Positions 21,441 through 32,290 of a DNA stretch of 64,000 nt are shown here, in pieces; position 1 is the first letter of the stretch, and every line of letters starts with the position of its first letter. Source of the stretch: Pisaster brevispinus. Its lineage: Eukaryota > Echinodermata > Asteroidea > Forcipulatida > Asteriidae. The position numbers and the translations under genes are program-made. The notes under the pieces were generated by a model. The model had not been told where the DNA came from, did no database searches, and was given only the letters and a program-made list of their open reading frames with translations. Location: positions 5,061,698 through 5,125,697 of the forward strand of contig JAMKCF010000015.1 in the NCBI GenBank assembly GCA_023634235.1, given 5' to 3'.

Positions 21441-24379
21441 TTTTAAATTGTTTTTATAAGTAGATAAGATTATCATAACTCACATACATATCCCTTGAAA
21501 ATGTGTGGTTTGGATGACAGAACACGGTCCGCTATTTTGTAGAACCAAATTTTTGACTCCACAAAATGGCGGAGTGTATGTTCCACAGGTTGTATTTCCA
21601 GAGGCAAATTATTGTGTTGTTTTCAATCAATACTAATTATTACAACACACTGTAGGTGTTGTTGTGCAGGAACAACTCTTAAAAAAGGATAAGGAGCAAG
21701 TCCGAACAGCAAAATGTTGAGAGATTTGAAGAGGCAATGTGCCTCTTTAACCTGTAATTATAATACTGCTCTAGCACTGGTTTTTGTTATGGAACTTTTA
21801 AGCATATTTATTGGATATCGTCATTGTATTTGTAAGAAACTTGAGAATGTGTGGTGCCCTCGCAAAACTGCTGATGCATCAGTTCCTTTAACTGCTCCCT
21901 CTCCAGAAAGTCTTCACTCAGCAAAATATCAAATTTTCTTTCTGAAGTGAAGCCAACATTTATCACGACAATGAAAACAGCCGTCAATGCAGACCGGTTT
22001 TTCTTTTCAAATCCAGAGACTGCAGTCTTCCAAGAATTTACTGTACCCCGCCCCCCTCAACCAGAAATGCAATCTTCACTTGCTAGAAAATAAAACCTAT
22101 TTCAGGAGGTTTCAAAAACAATCTTGAGAAATGCAACATACCTACTCTTCCAAAAATCAACAATGTACAATGACCTAAAAAGTACATCTCGTTGTCTTAC
22201 TAGAATCAAATATATATTCATTAAAAAAAAATCATAAAACTTTAAGAATTGGACAAAATAATAGTACTCTTCAAAAAAAAAGAACTCTTCAGTTTCTTTT
22301 AAAAACACACATAAGAGGAAAAAGTACCATAATTTACCACCATTATAAAACCACTTCGGGATTCAGCATGCTTTGGCCAAACTTCCGAAATTGTTGTCCA
22401 AAATTTGGGTGACAAAAGCCCTAGAGAGTTCACCCCGCCCAAGACACCAATTGAACGTACTACTTTAAGACCACTTCAGAAAAACCAGCCTTCACTCGTC
22501 GGTACAGCCAATTCCGTTTTCTAGAGAACGCGGCAATCATCATGGAGCAAAAAAAATATGGCCTCAAACACAAACTACGGCCCATGTAATTTGAATTCGC
22601 AGATTTGCCCGGTACTCATCAACGGACTGCATGTTATCTCACGTCAGTCACCGGCTGACATTCTGCGGTAAACAGACATTTGTTTGGTGAACGTACATTG
22701 GGAATGCTCTGGAGGAATTATACAGTGTACAATGTATCTGATCCTTCTCTTTAAAGAGAGGCTCCCAAGGTCAAGTTAAGTTTTGTAATCCAACAATTAT
22801 ACTAATAGGTAAAGTCCTCATGAAAGTGGAAACAACCCATTAAAGGTCTCTAACTTCACTTCAAAATGGTGTAAAATGTCATTTTATTCGATGTTCTTTC
22901 AGAGCGAAATTTGACACATATGGCATCATCAGTCGTAAAAAAAAAAAGTTTTGTGCATTCCAAAGAGGAAATTTTTGTGCCAGACAGAAGCTCAAACTCA
23001 ATTGCTGTTATCAACATTCAGGAATGAACTGACAAATCTCTGTAAAAAATTGTACAGACCATGTACACTTGAAATGTGACATCGTTGAACATTTTGGGCT
23101 TTTGACCAAAATTGCACTTTGAAGGGTGTTAAACGCAGTGGCATTTTACAACATTTTAACGTGAGCTAAGAGACATGTAATTTCCCCCCCCCCACCTAAT
23201 TTCATAAGGACTCTATCTGTTGGAAAAAGAGTGAATCACGAAACAGAATTTGACCTTGGAGCCGCTTCTTAAAGACGTAGTGGAAATTCCTCTCTTTTTT
23301 TATTAAAAAAAAAAGAAAGAAAATGAAACAAGACATACAGCCATGTACCCGTGTCATTATCGCTGCCAGCTTATAGCCCATTTGTTAATCTTATCGACAT
23401 CATCATCGAAATTATATAATCAACCATAACCTGATGAAACAGAAACAGAACTGACAGAATGCAGTCAACAGGGGGAAAACTAGTTTTCCTTTACGCAGTT
23501 CTAATTTTGTTTGTGGTCACGAACAGTGGAGCTATTTTTCGACGCGGCTAAATCCCTTTGAGTCCGGGACGGTTTGACGACAATTGTCACATTTTCTAAG
23601 CAGCCATACTCAAGTAAATCAAGAGTGATCTGACAACATATAAACACTCACTCTGACGGACAAGAAATACTTGGCCGGGGTCAGCCATACAAGCCCCACC
23701 GAGCAACGTCAAACCAGTCCGGAGAGACAAAACACACACACACACACACGACATTTGTTATGCATACATTTTTTCTGACGTATAGAAAAAATCCGCGACG
23801 CTGCACTGCTCAACCTCGATGGAGCATCTCACCACGATGACGTCAATACCATTGACCCGCCACTACAGCTCACACAAAAATTGTCAAAGATCAACCTAAT
23901 TTAAGAGATTTTTTTTTTTTCCTTCGAACATTCACAATGAAGGGAAAAGCTCATTATGTAACAAAAGGAACACATGTAATCGACCTTCCACATAAATCGT
24001 CCTGTTTAAAGGAACAAGTGCGTCTCAGTGACACATAATTCTTTATAGTTCCCATATCTACGGGTATGTACCGATGAAATTTTCACAAGCATCTATATTG
24101 GTTTTATGGCATGTAATTTTCAAGTGATGACATTAGGAATAGATTTTATGGCTCACTTATTTGACAAACTTTTCTTAAAAGTGTTTTAAAGCAGAGAGGA
24201 GATGGGATTGTGCCTGTGATAACACAAGCATAGAACCTTGCACGCAGTCAGTGAGTGTGAGAAAGACATTTTGGCTATATGGGGCCATCCCAGAGTCGTC
24301 CTTTGAAATAAATAGCGGTAGTCGCAGAGATGAGAACGGATCAATGTGAAAGTTCCTAATAAATGGCATAAAGTGGGCT
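21441..24379. other. Non-coding stretch, no gene seen
   Basis: Almost 3 kb without a recognised repeat or gene. A C run occurs near 23185-23194 and a CA run near 23732-23748. The part from about 23340 to 23520 has TAAT, GATA and SOX-like sites and could be regulatory, but nothing firm can be said. Short ORFs show no domains. Confidence 0.5.
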
Positions 24380-24605
24380 TGGGTCATCTAGACCTGGAAC
24401 CTATGTTACAACTCAGTATGCATCACAAGAACGACAGAACGACAGAACTACAGAGTTGGCAAATTTAGGATACAATGTGGATTATTTCTTTCTCGCTCTG
24501 GTAACAGCTTTACTTCTTTCAAGAAAAAGTTGAAGGCTCTAGGAGCTTTTGAGAAAATTTTGAAATCAGAAAATAAAAAACTTAAGAAATCACATGCCTG
24601 GTAGT
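24380..24605 (+). repeat. Dispersed repeat pair R1, copy 2
   Basis: Partner of 11990-12215 (see there). One frame reads LFLSRSGNSFTSFKKKLKAL, which loosely recalls a LINE ORF2 C terminus. The reading is not supported well enough to assign. Confidence 0.45.
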
Positions 24606-24917
24606 AGGACAAGCAATGGCAGCCAAATTTGGGAAAATTGCATGGTATGCTACATGCATTCAAATCTGCGATGGAGCTATAACCATATTATCTTTCTCAA
24701 GACATTAACCATGTGTGCAAAATTCAATACTTGTATCATCACTAAAAGGCACAAATATCCCCCCGAATATTTCCCCTATCTGCCCCACCATGTACGTCAT
24801 GGGAGTATTGGGTCTTCACAACAGATACATGTAGTCACTAGATTCATGTGTAGTCCTTGTACGCAGATTACAATTTTGTTACATCCCACATTATACAGTA
24901 CATGCTACCCTACAATT

Positions 24918-25096
24918 TAGACCTTATGCACTGATGTCGTCGAGGCGCCATCTTAGAGGTAAAACGAAGATGAAACAATGGAAAACGCACAGCTATAGTA
25001 CGGGTGGCGCACAGAACCAGCCAATGAGCTACCTTCTTTTGACCTCTGACCGAGGGTGCGCCCATGACTCAAATGACATCATGTGAATAAGGTCTA
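24918..25096. mobile_element. TAGACCTTAT inverted-repeat element
   Basis: Left end TAGACCTTATGCAC then TGATGTC (from 24918). The right end, read in reverse complement from 25096, is TAGACCTTATTCACATGATGTC. They match except for one substitution and one 1-base gap over about 21 bp. The TA at each outer edge may be the target-site duplication. The interior is 179 bp in total, with 'gaggcgccatcttagaggta' and no ORF. A single copy is seen here. Confidence 0.7.
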
Positions 25097-25184
25097 GAGG
25101 AAAACATGTACCGTACGTATCTTGTGCACAAAGACTTCAAGTACTTGTGCTTTAGTTCACAAAAAGTAGCTAAATGTACATGTA

Positions 25185-25372
25185 CACGGAAGTATACTAA
25201 AGCACATCACAATTTTGCTTATCAGAATAAGGTTACCAGCCAAAAACTAAACAGTCCACAAGTACCTTCTGTGACTGGTATCCTGCTAATTTCTGCTTTG
25301 CAGAAATTTGGGAAGCAATTTTTTCTGCTTAACTATTTAGAGACATTAAATTCTTTTTTAGAAATTGGGATA
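25185..25372. mobile_element. Palindromic family copy
   Basis: 'aaagcacatcacaattttgc', 'aaggttaccagccaaaaact', 'ctgtgactggtatcctgcta', 'tttctgctttgcagaaattt' and 'ttttctgcttaacta' follow the family order. The outer 'ggcccaatttcat' ends are lost. Confidence 0.75.
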
Positions 25373-25389
25373 TTATGTTAACAAAGAAA

Positions 25390-25508
25390 ACATTGCAAGT
25401 TTCATTTCAAGACACGACCTTTACTTTGACCTCTTTGGGGAAATAGAAGTAGGTCAAATCTTGCGTCCGTTTGCAGCCGCTATGGGCATTTTCAGTACAA
25501 GCCACTTT
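25390..25508 (+). repeat. Dispersed repeat pair R3, copy 1
   Basis: Shares with 28143-28262 the ordered blocks 'catttca', 'ctttactttgac', 'ggtcaaatcttgcg', 'ccgct..tgggcatttt' and 'gtacaagc'. It abuts directly the CAGGCCTGG element at 25509. Confidence 0.65.
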
Positions 25509-25667
25509 CAGGCCTGGAATTTATTCTCTGAGAGGGCAAGGCCATCTTCATTTTGCAAAGGGCACTTCCATTTGTAAACCTTACAGTCTATGGGAAACTT
25601 TTGAAGGGGCACCAAGGCCAAAACCAAGGGCAACAGAGGCCATAGCCTCCGTGTAATTCCAGGCCAG
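25509..25667 (-). mobile_element. CAGGCCTGGAATT-family element, both ends intact
   Basis: Starts CAGGCCTGGAATT (25509-25521) and ends AATTCCAGGCCAG (25655-25667), a 13-bp terminal inverted repeat with one mismatch. The interior in reverse matches the family: 'gagagggcaaggccatcttc', 'ttttgcaaagggcacttcca', 'gggaaacttttgaaggggca', 'gaggccatagcctccgtgta'. About 159 bp. I could not see a convincing target-site duplication. Confidence 0.8.
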
Positions 25668-25714
25668 CGCTTGTGGCTGCTACGGTCTGTAAAAAGTTAA
25701 GATCCCTCGATGAA

Positions 25715-25855
25715 AGTGGCCTCTGGTCTTGCCCTAGTCTGGCTTTACATCTGCCCCATGGGCAGGTTTACAAGTTGCAGTCTTGTCCTTTAGGAAATCA
25801 AAAGGCCTTGCCCCTTCTCAACCCAGAACACATTTCCAGGTTTGTAAATCTACTC
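25715..25855 (+). mobile_element. Possible older CAGGCCTGGAATT-family copy
   Basis: 'ggtcttgccctagtctggct', 'aggccttgccccttctcaac' and a terminal 'acatttccaggtttg' loosely follow the family order. This would be the oldest of the copies here. Confidence 0.35.
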
Positions 25856-26393
25856 AGTGGTCAGTAGATGCCTATTTTGTATTTAAATACTCTTGCCTCA
25901 TATCTTTATGATCCTCCGTAATCCTAAATCCTTAAGCGTCTTTCAGACTAAGCCATTTGATATTCAGTTAATCTGAGCCTATTACTGTAAAAAGATAAGT
26001 CCCAACATATGTTGACCAAAAAAATATACATAAAAGACCAAACAAAATTGGAAATTGCAGCGTCCAGGCATTATTTTTTTGTTTTGTTTCTCACACAGCC
26101 AAACTGGAAAATAATCCCCAACCCCAGCACCCCTCTCCCAGAGTTCAACCCCTCTCTCAGAGTTTATTGACTGGCTGCAATTACTACAAAGGATCTGCTA
26201 CAAATCTGCTAAATGGGATTTTGAATGCATGGTGCCAGGATGGCTGGTTCTGGTACCGACAGTAAATCCCAAACACAGCTCTATACGTTTCCCAGTACCC
26301 GTTCCTGCTGGTATTCCGCACAATTGAAGCGTTTACTCATTGTCCGCGAATTTAGTTTCGTACAATATTTTTGAAGCGGCGATGAACTCTGCC

Positions 26394-26560
26394 CAGGGTT
26401 CTCTCCTGGATTTTTACAAATATATTTTTAAACTGTGGGGAATTCTGGACTTTCTAAACTTCGCTTGTTTGGTCGAAGCACACTGAATTGAAACAAGGTC
26501 CTCAGAGAAGGTTTTGTTCTTGATGAGTAAAAGACTGTACAATCTGGAGCATTTTTAATG
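26394..26560 (+). mobile_element. CAGGGTTCTC-family element, left part
   Basis: Begins CAGGGTTCTCTCCTGG at 26394 and carries 'aaactgtggggaattctgga', 'ggtcgaagcacactgaattg', 'aaacaaggtcctcag' and 'tgtacaatctggagcatttt'. The right terminal repeat is not found, so the copy is truncated or decayed. Confidence 0.7.
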
Positions 26561-26969
26561 GTGGTATCTTATGATTGTCTTTTCTTAAATAAACAATTTA
26601 TGAAATGATTATATATTTTTTTATGTTTATGATTGAAGAGCAGTGTTTTCCCATCAGGCAGAGATAGCACATAAAAGTGAGTTACTATCAGAGGTGATGT
26701 CAACTTGACCATCTTGTGCCACAATTATAAAAATGAAGTAACGAGCCAAAAGAACCACCTTTGTAATTCAAATTCCATTCGGCCTCTGGCTATGACCTAA
26801 ACATTTTTTTTAATAATCTAATATAACCATTAACCAAAACATTTTGCTTGTTAAAGTTGAACCGATGTCTAAAACAACTGACTTGTTCAGTCCCAAGCGT
26901 CCTAAAAAATTAAACTTGTGTTCCTAACGAAGCGTTCTCAACTCGGAAACACAACTGTACTCAGTAGTG

Positions 26970-27055
26970 GATCAAGGATGGATCTGAAAGGATCCAAGAT
27001 GCATCTGAAAGGATCCAAGATGGATCTGAAAGGATCCAAGATGGATCTGAAAGGA
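26970..27055. repeat. 21-bp minisatellite, about 3.6-4 units
   Basis: Unit 'ggatctgaaaggatccaaga' plus t, with starts near 26980, 27001, 27022 and 27043. The unit is a multiple of three, so a 7-residue repeat (MDLKGSK-like) stays open on the plus strand and on the minus strand too. No wider coding context exists. Confidence 0.9.
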
Positions 27056-28142
27056 GGTGCCTGGATTAGTGGCCAACCCGCCTCCCCCCCCCCTATGGAA
27101 AATCTTTCTGAATCCGACCCTGATGTATAGTGAGATTGTGAATAAAAAGGAAATTGCCAGATAAACCATACCAAAAAAAAAAACATTGTTAGTAATGTTG
27201 AAACGTACATGTAAGCATTAGAAAGCAAACACAAAAATTGAATTTGGCGGTATCAATCATCCCTTAAATTAGACATGGAGACAAGCAGAACTCTATTATG
27301 CAGGACTTTAATCAAGTGTACAACAATTACATCGCATGTGATAATCAAATATTCATTTCTACTCCAGACAAAGATGTGTCGAGCAAATAAAAGGATAAGC
27401 ATATCCCCTTTTACAAGTTGTATTGAGAGACATTTTTTAATGGCTACCCCAAAAAAAAAGAAATCCTGGTTCAAGCGCACAGTAAAGTCAGTGCCACTGC
27501 CCGACTTCTTTTTGTTCCTGGCCATGTCACCGGGCATCCCAGACGCACCAGGAAACCTCTGTATGCCAAAAAAAATAATAATAAACAAAAAAATATAAAA
27601 AATTGTATACTGCTGGGGGATGATCGTGCCAGTCCAAAGTACATCATCATGTTCAGATCGCAAGCATGCACCTGCTTTTATATCGACTTCACGATTCATC
27701 GTCTACAAATTTTTTTTTTTTCTTCCCAACTATCACTTACTGATTCAGCTTTGGTTACTTCCTACATTTGGTAAAGTGGCTTAAAAAAAATCTTTAAGAC
27801 TTCATGTCCATTAGTAACAATAAGTAACGACGGAGACTAAAATAACCAATCGATGGAAATTCCACTCACAAATTGTTTCGTTCATGAAGGTAAAAAAAAT
27901 TAATAATAAGAAATGCACTGTAATGTTGGCCATCCATGGCATTTCCTGTTGATTTCCTTCAGCCGTATCATGTATAGCTTAATAAGAGACCCTTCATTTG
28001 TGTATGTAATAATCACCGTGTGCCCAGACATTGCAAATTGTGTTGAACTTTGCCTCCATTTTTTTCGTGAGCGTTAGAAAGAAACAGAAATATTTGGTTT
28101 TGTTTTTGAATTGTGGAAGCCTTGTGGGAAACATCGGAAAAT
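27056..28142. other. Non-coding stretch, no gene seen
   Basis: Contains a C run (27083-27092), A/T runs and a 148-codon minus-strand ORF (27253-27699) without domains. The part at about 27870-28080 is repeat-free and could be conserved non-coding sequence, untested. Confidence 0.5.
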
Positions 28143-28262
28143 GTCATTTCAGGATAAGAACTTTACTTTGACAGTTTTGGTTAAGTGGAAGGTGGTCAAA
28201 TCTTGCGGCCGTTAGCGGCCGCTTGTGGGCATTTTGGTACAAGCTGCTCGCGGCCGCTTTGG
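28143..28262 (+). repeat. Dispersed repeat pair R3, copy 2, with two NotI-type sites
   Basis: Partner of 25390-25508. This copy has two GCGGCCGC octamers within about 40 bp (near 28215-28256), in otherwise AT-rich DNA. It runs directly into the 116-bp satellite. Confidence 0.65.
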
Positions 28263-28271
28263 CCTCCAGAG

Positions 28272-28950
28272 GGTTCTCTCCAACTGTCTGACCATTCAAT
28301 ATCATCCACTCTGGCTTTAAATTCTAGGTAGACTTTGCAAGCTTGCAATATAATATCATGTGGTGAATGCATCGGCATAGTACACAGTCAACCCTCCTAC
28401 TGTCTGACCATTCAATATCATCCACTGTGATTTTGAATGATAGGTAGACTGTGCCAGCCTGCAATATGATTTCATGTGGTGAATGCTTTGACATAGTACA
28501 CGGTCAACCCTCCTACTGTCTGTCCATTCAATATCATCCACTGAGATTTTGAATGATAGGTAGACTGTGCCAGCCTGCAATATGATTTCATGTGGTGAAT
28601 GCTTTGGCATAGTACATGGTCAACCCTCCTACTGTCTGTCCAATCAATATCATCCACTGAGATTTTGAATGATACGGTAGACTGTGCCAGCCTACAATAT
28701 GATTTCATGTGGTGAATGCTTTGGCATAGTACACGGTCAACCCTCCTACTGTCTGTCCATTCAAAATCATCCACTGAGATTTTGAATGATATGTGCCAGC
28801 CTGCAATATGATATCATGAGGTGAAGGCATGTATGGTCTACACAGTACACAGATGGCTCTGCATGCACAGTTGTGCCCCCATACACAACCGCACAACAGC
28901 TATCTGGTTTTAAGTGAATCGCCAAAATAATGTTACCAAGAGTAGGAGGG
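28272..28950. repeat. 116-bp satellite built from an inverted-repeat element
   Basis: About 4.5 tandem units with the phase marker 'tcaaccctcctactgtctg' at 28388, 28504, 28620 and 28737, giving periods of 116, 116 and 117 bp. A diverged first unit begins near 28272. The array ends in a unique tail that closes with AGTAGGAGGG (28941-28950) followed by TTAA. This is the reverse complement of the CCCTCCTACT found at the start of each unit. A single-copy relative with the same left end lies at 58943-59169. Units read in frame on the minus strand for short stretches, but the unit length is not a multiple of three. Confidence 0.9.
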
Positions 28951-28954
28951 TTAA

Positions 28955-29629
28955 AAACATGGGTGTAATTGTTCAAAACTTAAAACCTATAGAACTCCAC
29001 AAAAGAAATGCCTGAATTCACAGGGTGTTATTTTCCAAAAAACATAATACAATCTATCAACTGGAAAACTAGAGGCTGTCTTGTTGGGCGTCTTCTTCAA
29101 TCCCCGGGTTGCAAGTTAACATTTTTTAAGGCAACGGTATGCTTAAAAAAACCTGAAATCAGCATCCACAAAAAATGACAAATCACTGGATTTTAGTTTG
29201 CTTTAATTTGCTCTTTTTTTTTAATGACTTTGGAATTTGCACGGTGTGAGTCGTACGGGCCCAAACCAAGTAACTTAATGTCTATGCTGCGCTCATGTCC
29301 GCACGCCTTCAACGCGTTGTCTTAACAGCTGTCCTGGATAATCTAGTCGGATTATGCTGTCAACTTGCGGTGACAGTCGGATAAGTGGCGCTTGTTAAAT
29401 TTGCTCGTTTGTAATACATTATGTTTCTTTGCAATTTGCTACATGCTATTGCTAATCGAACGGTATTGGGAGAACGCCAGTAATAAAGGGATCATGTATG
29501 GCTGGTGGTGGCTGGGGGAAAATCAAATGACAATTTTGTGTGTGTGAACCTACACAGCTGTCTTGAGAAATGATTCAATCTTAATTACTGCCATGTGTGA
29601 GAAATTGTTCCTTATAACGTGTCACATAC
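28955..29629. other. Non-coding stretch, no gene seen
   Basis: No feature recognised. T- and A-rich short runs only. Confidence 0.5.
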
Positions 29630-29827
29630 TCATTTCGGGCAAAGTTTTAGCCAGGATTTGGTAAAAGGGTGTCCAAATTTGCTGGAAATTTTAAAAATCG
29701 GGTGTCCAAATTGTTCACTTTCAATACATTTACATGTAAATGACAGATAAAAACAGGGTGTCCAAATTCAAAACAGGGTGTCCAAAAGACACCCAGACAT
29801 CCCTCTGGCTAACACTAAGATTTCGGG
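29630..29827. mobile_element. GGGTGTCC-family element with 10-bp target duplication
   Basis: The element (29640-29817) has ends CAAAGTTTTAGCCAGG and CTCTGGCTAACACTA. In reverse complement the right end reads TAGTGTTAGCCAGAG, a terminal inverted repeat. Flanking decamers TCATTTCGGG (29630-29639) and AGATTTCGGG (29818-29827) agree at 8 of 10 positions. The interior repeats 'gggtgtccaaa' four times and contains 'tttacatgtaaatgacagat'. A second copy with a perfect 10-bp duplication lies at 56083-56234. No ORF. Target duplications of 9-10 bp point to Mutator-like transposition, by inference. Confidence 0.75.
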
Positions 29828-30054
29828 CCTTGTGATTGTCCCAAAACTTCCTCCCCAAAACAACAATGACTATCATATGTGTGCATCATCCAGTCAGTGT
29901 CGTAATTATAACAACAAATTACTAATAATAAGCATACCAAATTGCAAGGGAAAAAAATGTATTAGCAACTGGCAAATTAAATAATAACAACAATATGCTG
30001 TTCTTATTAGCACTGAATTAATCATACCTGAGGGCATCTGAAAGTGCTCATTAT

Positions 30055-30408
30055 TTTTTCTACAAGGTATGTTCAAAATATAAGACCCATTTATTGATAT
30101 AGCACCACCATGTAATGGTTTACAAGGTGCTGTGGCGCAATCTGCAGCCAACGTACCAGAAAACATCGGAGCGAGCACCTTTTTTAATGACTATATAGTG
30201 CACAGGGTCCTTTTCCTTACACAACACATGGGACCTACAGCTTTACATCCATCCCATTTGAGGACAAAGCAATGATGGGTTTCTTGCTTATTATAATGTA
30301 AGGACACAAGTGGCAAGACCAGGACTCGAACCCCCACTCTGCCCCCAAGGGTCAGAAACACCAGAGCTTCAGTCTGGTGCACTATGGACCACTCGGCCAT
30401 GACATGCC
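30055..30408 (-). mobile_element. SINE-1, tRNA-derived, near full length
   Basis: On the minus strand the head reads 'ggcatgtcatggccgagtgg', then B box 'gggttcgagtcctggtc', then a conserved body: 'gtccttacattataataa', 'aaacccatcattgctttgtc', 'ggatgtaaagctgtaggtcc', 'tgcgccacagcaccttgtaa' and 'accattacatggtggtgcta'. The same order is seen in the longer copy at 43991-44415. The central 'gggacgtaaagccgttggtc' block (as in copy 2) looks like a conserved SINE core domain; which superfamily it belongs to is not assigned. Confidence 0.8.
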
Positions 30409-30717
30409 TTCGATTGGAAGATTACTGTAAACATAAAATGTAGCGTGTATTGCACCTTCCTGATGTACAATTGTCAATGTCATTTGTACAAAAGGGCATA
30501 TCAATGGCCAGGGTTTTGTCACCAATGCCAACGCTGGAACTGCAGTTTCACTTTTAGTTTCTGGTGTTATTATATAAGAAACAAAGCGGTCATTGGGTTA
30601 ATAACTTACATGGAGCCCAGTATGCTTGCCAATGCCAACATTTTATGCCGACCGGGGAATTTTGTTCTCACCGCAAACCAAATTTCTGCTTCAAGATCTT
30701 AGACCAGCGTCACATTC

Positions 30718-30918
30718 AGGGCTCAATGTCACAAAGCTGTTAAGCAAAGAAATTGCTCAGCAAAGAAAATACTCGCTTTATAGCACAAACAGGTTACCGG
30801 CCAAAATACAAGGTACTGTATGTTACTGGTTGCCCTGGAAATTTATTTTTGCTTAGAAGAAAAAGCTGTTGAGCACCATCTTCTGCTTACTAAACACTCT
30901 ATGAAATTGGGCCCTGAA
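30718..30918. mobile_element. Palindromic family copy, both ends present
   Basis: Left end 'agggctcaatgtcacaaagc', then 'tgttaagcaaagaaattgct', 'acaggttaccggccaaaata', 'gttactggttgccctggaaa' and 'tttgcttagaagaaaaagct'. Right end 'ctctatgaaattgggccctg'. About 200 bp. Confidence 0.8.
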
Positions 30919-31109
30919 TTTGATGACAGAATAAAAATGTCAAGTAGAGAAGAGTTCCGTTGAATACAATTAAGAGTTTCTCTTTGTTTTCTCATTTTTG
31001 TGTCAATGGAAAGAAAAAGAACGTGCAAATATCAGCCTAAACAGATCAGAATTGAATTTAGTAGATGTTCAATTTGCATAGGAATACACAGAACACCAGT
31101 TGGTTCTAC

Positions 31110-31190
31110 CCATACACCATGGGTAGTACAGTGTAGTAAAAGCATTGTAAACTCAGTACTTTGCCAGAGTCCTGTGAAAAAAAAGGTGTC
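31110..31190. repeat. Tail fragment of SINE-4
   Basis: 'aaactcagtactttgccaga' followed by 'gtcctgtgaaaaaaaa' matches the tail region of the SINE-4 copy near 35285-35325. It also has a small stem, CTACCCAT with ATGGGTAG. Confidence 0.4.
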
Positions 31191-31349
31191 CCCTTGTTCA
31201 CCAAAGAAGAAAAAAACCTTGCTATTTTCCAAACAGATTGGAACCGTTCGATACGGAACAATTTCATTCCTGTTGATTACACATACATTTGTATGCAATA
31301 GGGGGTTAGGGGATCTGCAACACTTCCAGGACACTCTGTGATTGATAAA

Positions 31350-32060
31350 TCAGTCGACCCAAAGTCCTTGCGTAGCTAACGCGGCGTTTATTTATCCAGA
31401 TGACCGGCATGAACACAGCCGACGTGCCCTTTCACCTGTCAAACACCCGAGGATTAACGAGCGTGCGATAGCGAGGGGTGCGATCTCCCATTGCCGTAAG
31501 TAATGGATAAACAAGGCTCCAATGATGGAAGCTCATGTGTTTCTTTGAGGGACATGTCGGCTGCTGGATGGAGGCCCCGGACCCCAAGATGCAAACAGCA
31601 CCTCTTGGTGTTCTGACAGGCCGGGGTGCTGTAAAATGCATCATAGCATCTACTTCCGAGCTATCAGAGATTCCGAGGTTTCAAGAAAAATGGGAAGCCA
31701 CCATCGTGACAGATGATCAGCAAACTCGTGGACATAGAACAGAGCTCGCTTGTCTGGTGGAGGTGTGCCAATCGACACCTTCACACACACACACTCACAC
31801 GCACTACTGAGCCTGTCCGAACTACGCGCTGAAAAAAACAAACCCTTTATTCCTTATGGGCACTTTGGGATAGACTGGCACCTCGTAACTCACAACTCAA
31901 GGGGGTGATTAATGTGAGCTGAGATAATCACGTAGATGGTGTCAAGCAAGTTGTAATGGCACACCGGGCTTTTAAGAGTGCATTGCCCAAGCTCTCTCTC
32001 CCTGTTTGCGCCATCCATTAATTCCTCCTACATTATTAGCTCATAACGAGAGAAGGATGT
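31350..32060. promoter_or_regulatory. Long unique block, possibly regulatory
   Basis: About 700 bp without recognised repeats apart from a CA tract (31780-31800). Base composition is balanced. Motifs include 'cggcgtttatttatcc', 'gtaagtaatggataaac', a near-palindromic 'gtgattaatg...gagataatcac' (about 31906-31931), 'cattaattcctcc' and 'cattattagctcataac'. ORFs on both strands at 31432-31810 do not look coding. This is my best candidate for conserved cis-regulatory DNA in the window, though it is inference only. Confidence 0.28.
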
Positions 32061-32121
32061 AAACAATTTAGGTGAGGAGAATGAAGGAGTTGAGAGAAGT
32101 GATGAGGAGGGGCAGGAAGGT

Positions 32122-32290
32122 ACGCGACTATTTCTTCTCCAGCGTGCTCAAAACACTGCTGCCAGAATCATCACCCGCACCAAGAAATTCCATCATGTTA
32201 CTCTGGAGTAACATGAACTGGACAGTTCTTCAAAGTCTACACCGGTTGCCAGTTCAGTGTCACATTCATTTCATATCAATGACACCATGA
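32122..32290 (+). mobile_element. LINE reverse-transcriptase remnant (CR1/L2-like)
   Basis: The frame from 32125 reads LFLLQRAQNTAARIITRTKKFHHVTLE and then stops near 32213. After a frame change near 32216-32222 it resumes LQSLHRLPVQCHIHFIS. This matches the motif 'QRxQNxAARxxTxxxxxxHxTPxLxxLHWLPVxxRIxFK' that links the thumb region to the C terminus in CR1/L2-type LINE proteins. It has one frameshift, at least one stop, and no remaining RT core. Confidence 0.75.

Noticed and set aside
26918..27234. Repeat-protein exon with MDLKGSK units
   Set aside because: The 21-bp minisatellite keeps both strands open. The flanks show no coding signal.
27253..27699. 148-codon minus-strand ORF
   Set aside because: No domain or family resemblance; overlapped by another ORF on the opposite strand and by A/T runs.
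28272..28850. Possible CRISPR array
   Set aside because: The whole 116-bp unit repeats, with no unique spacers between short repeats, and the context is clearly animal DNA.
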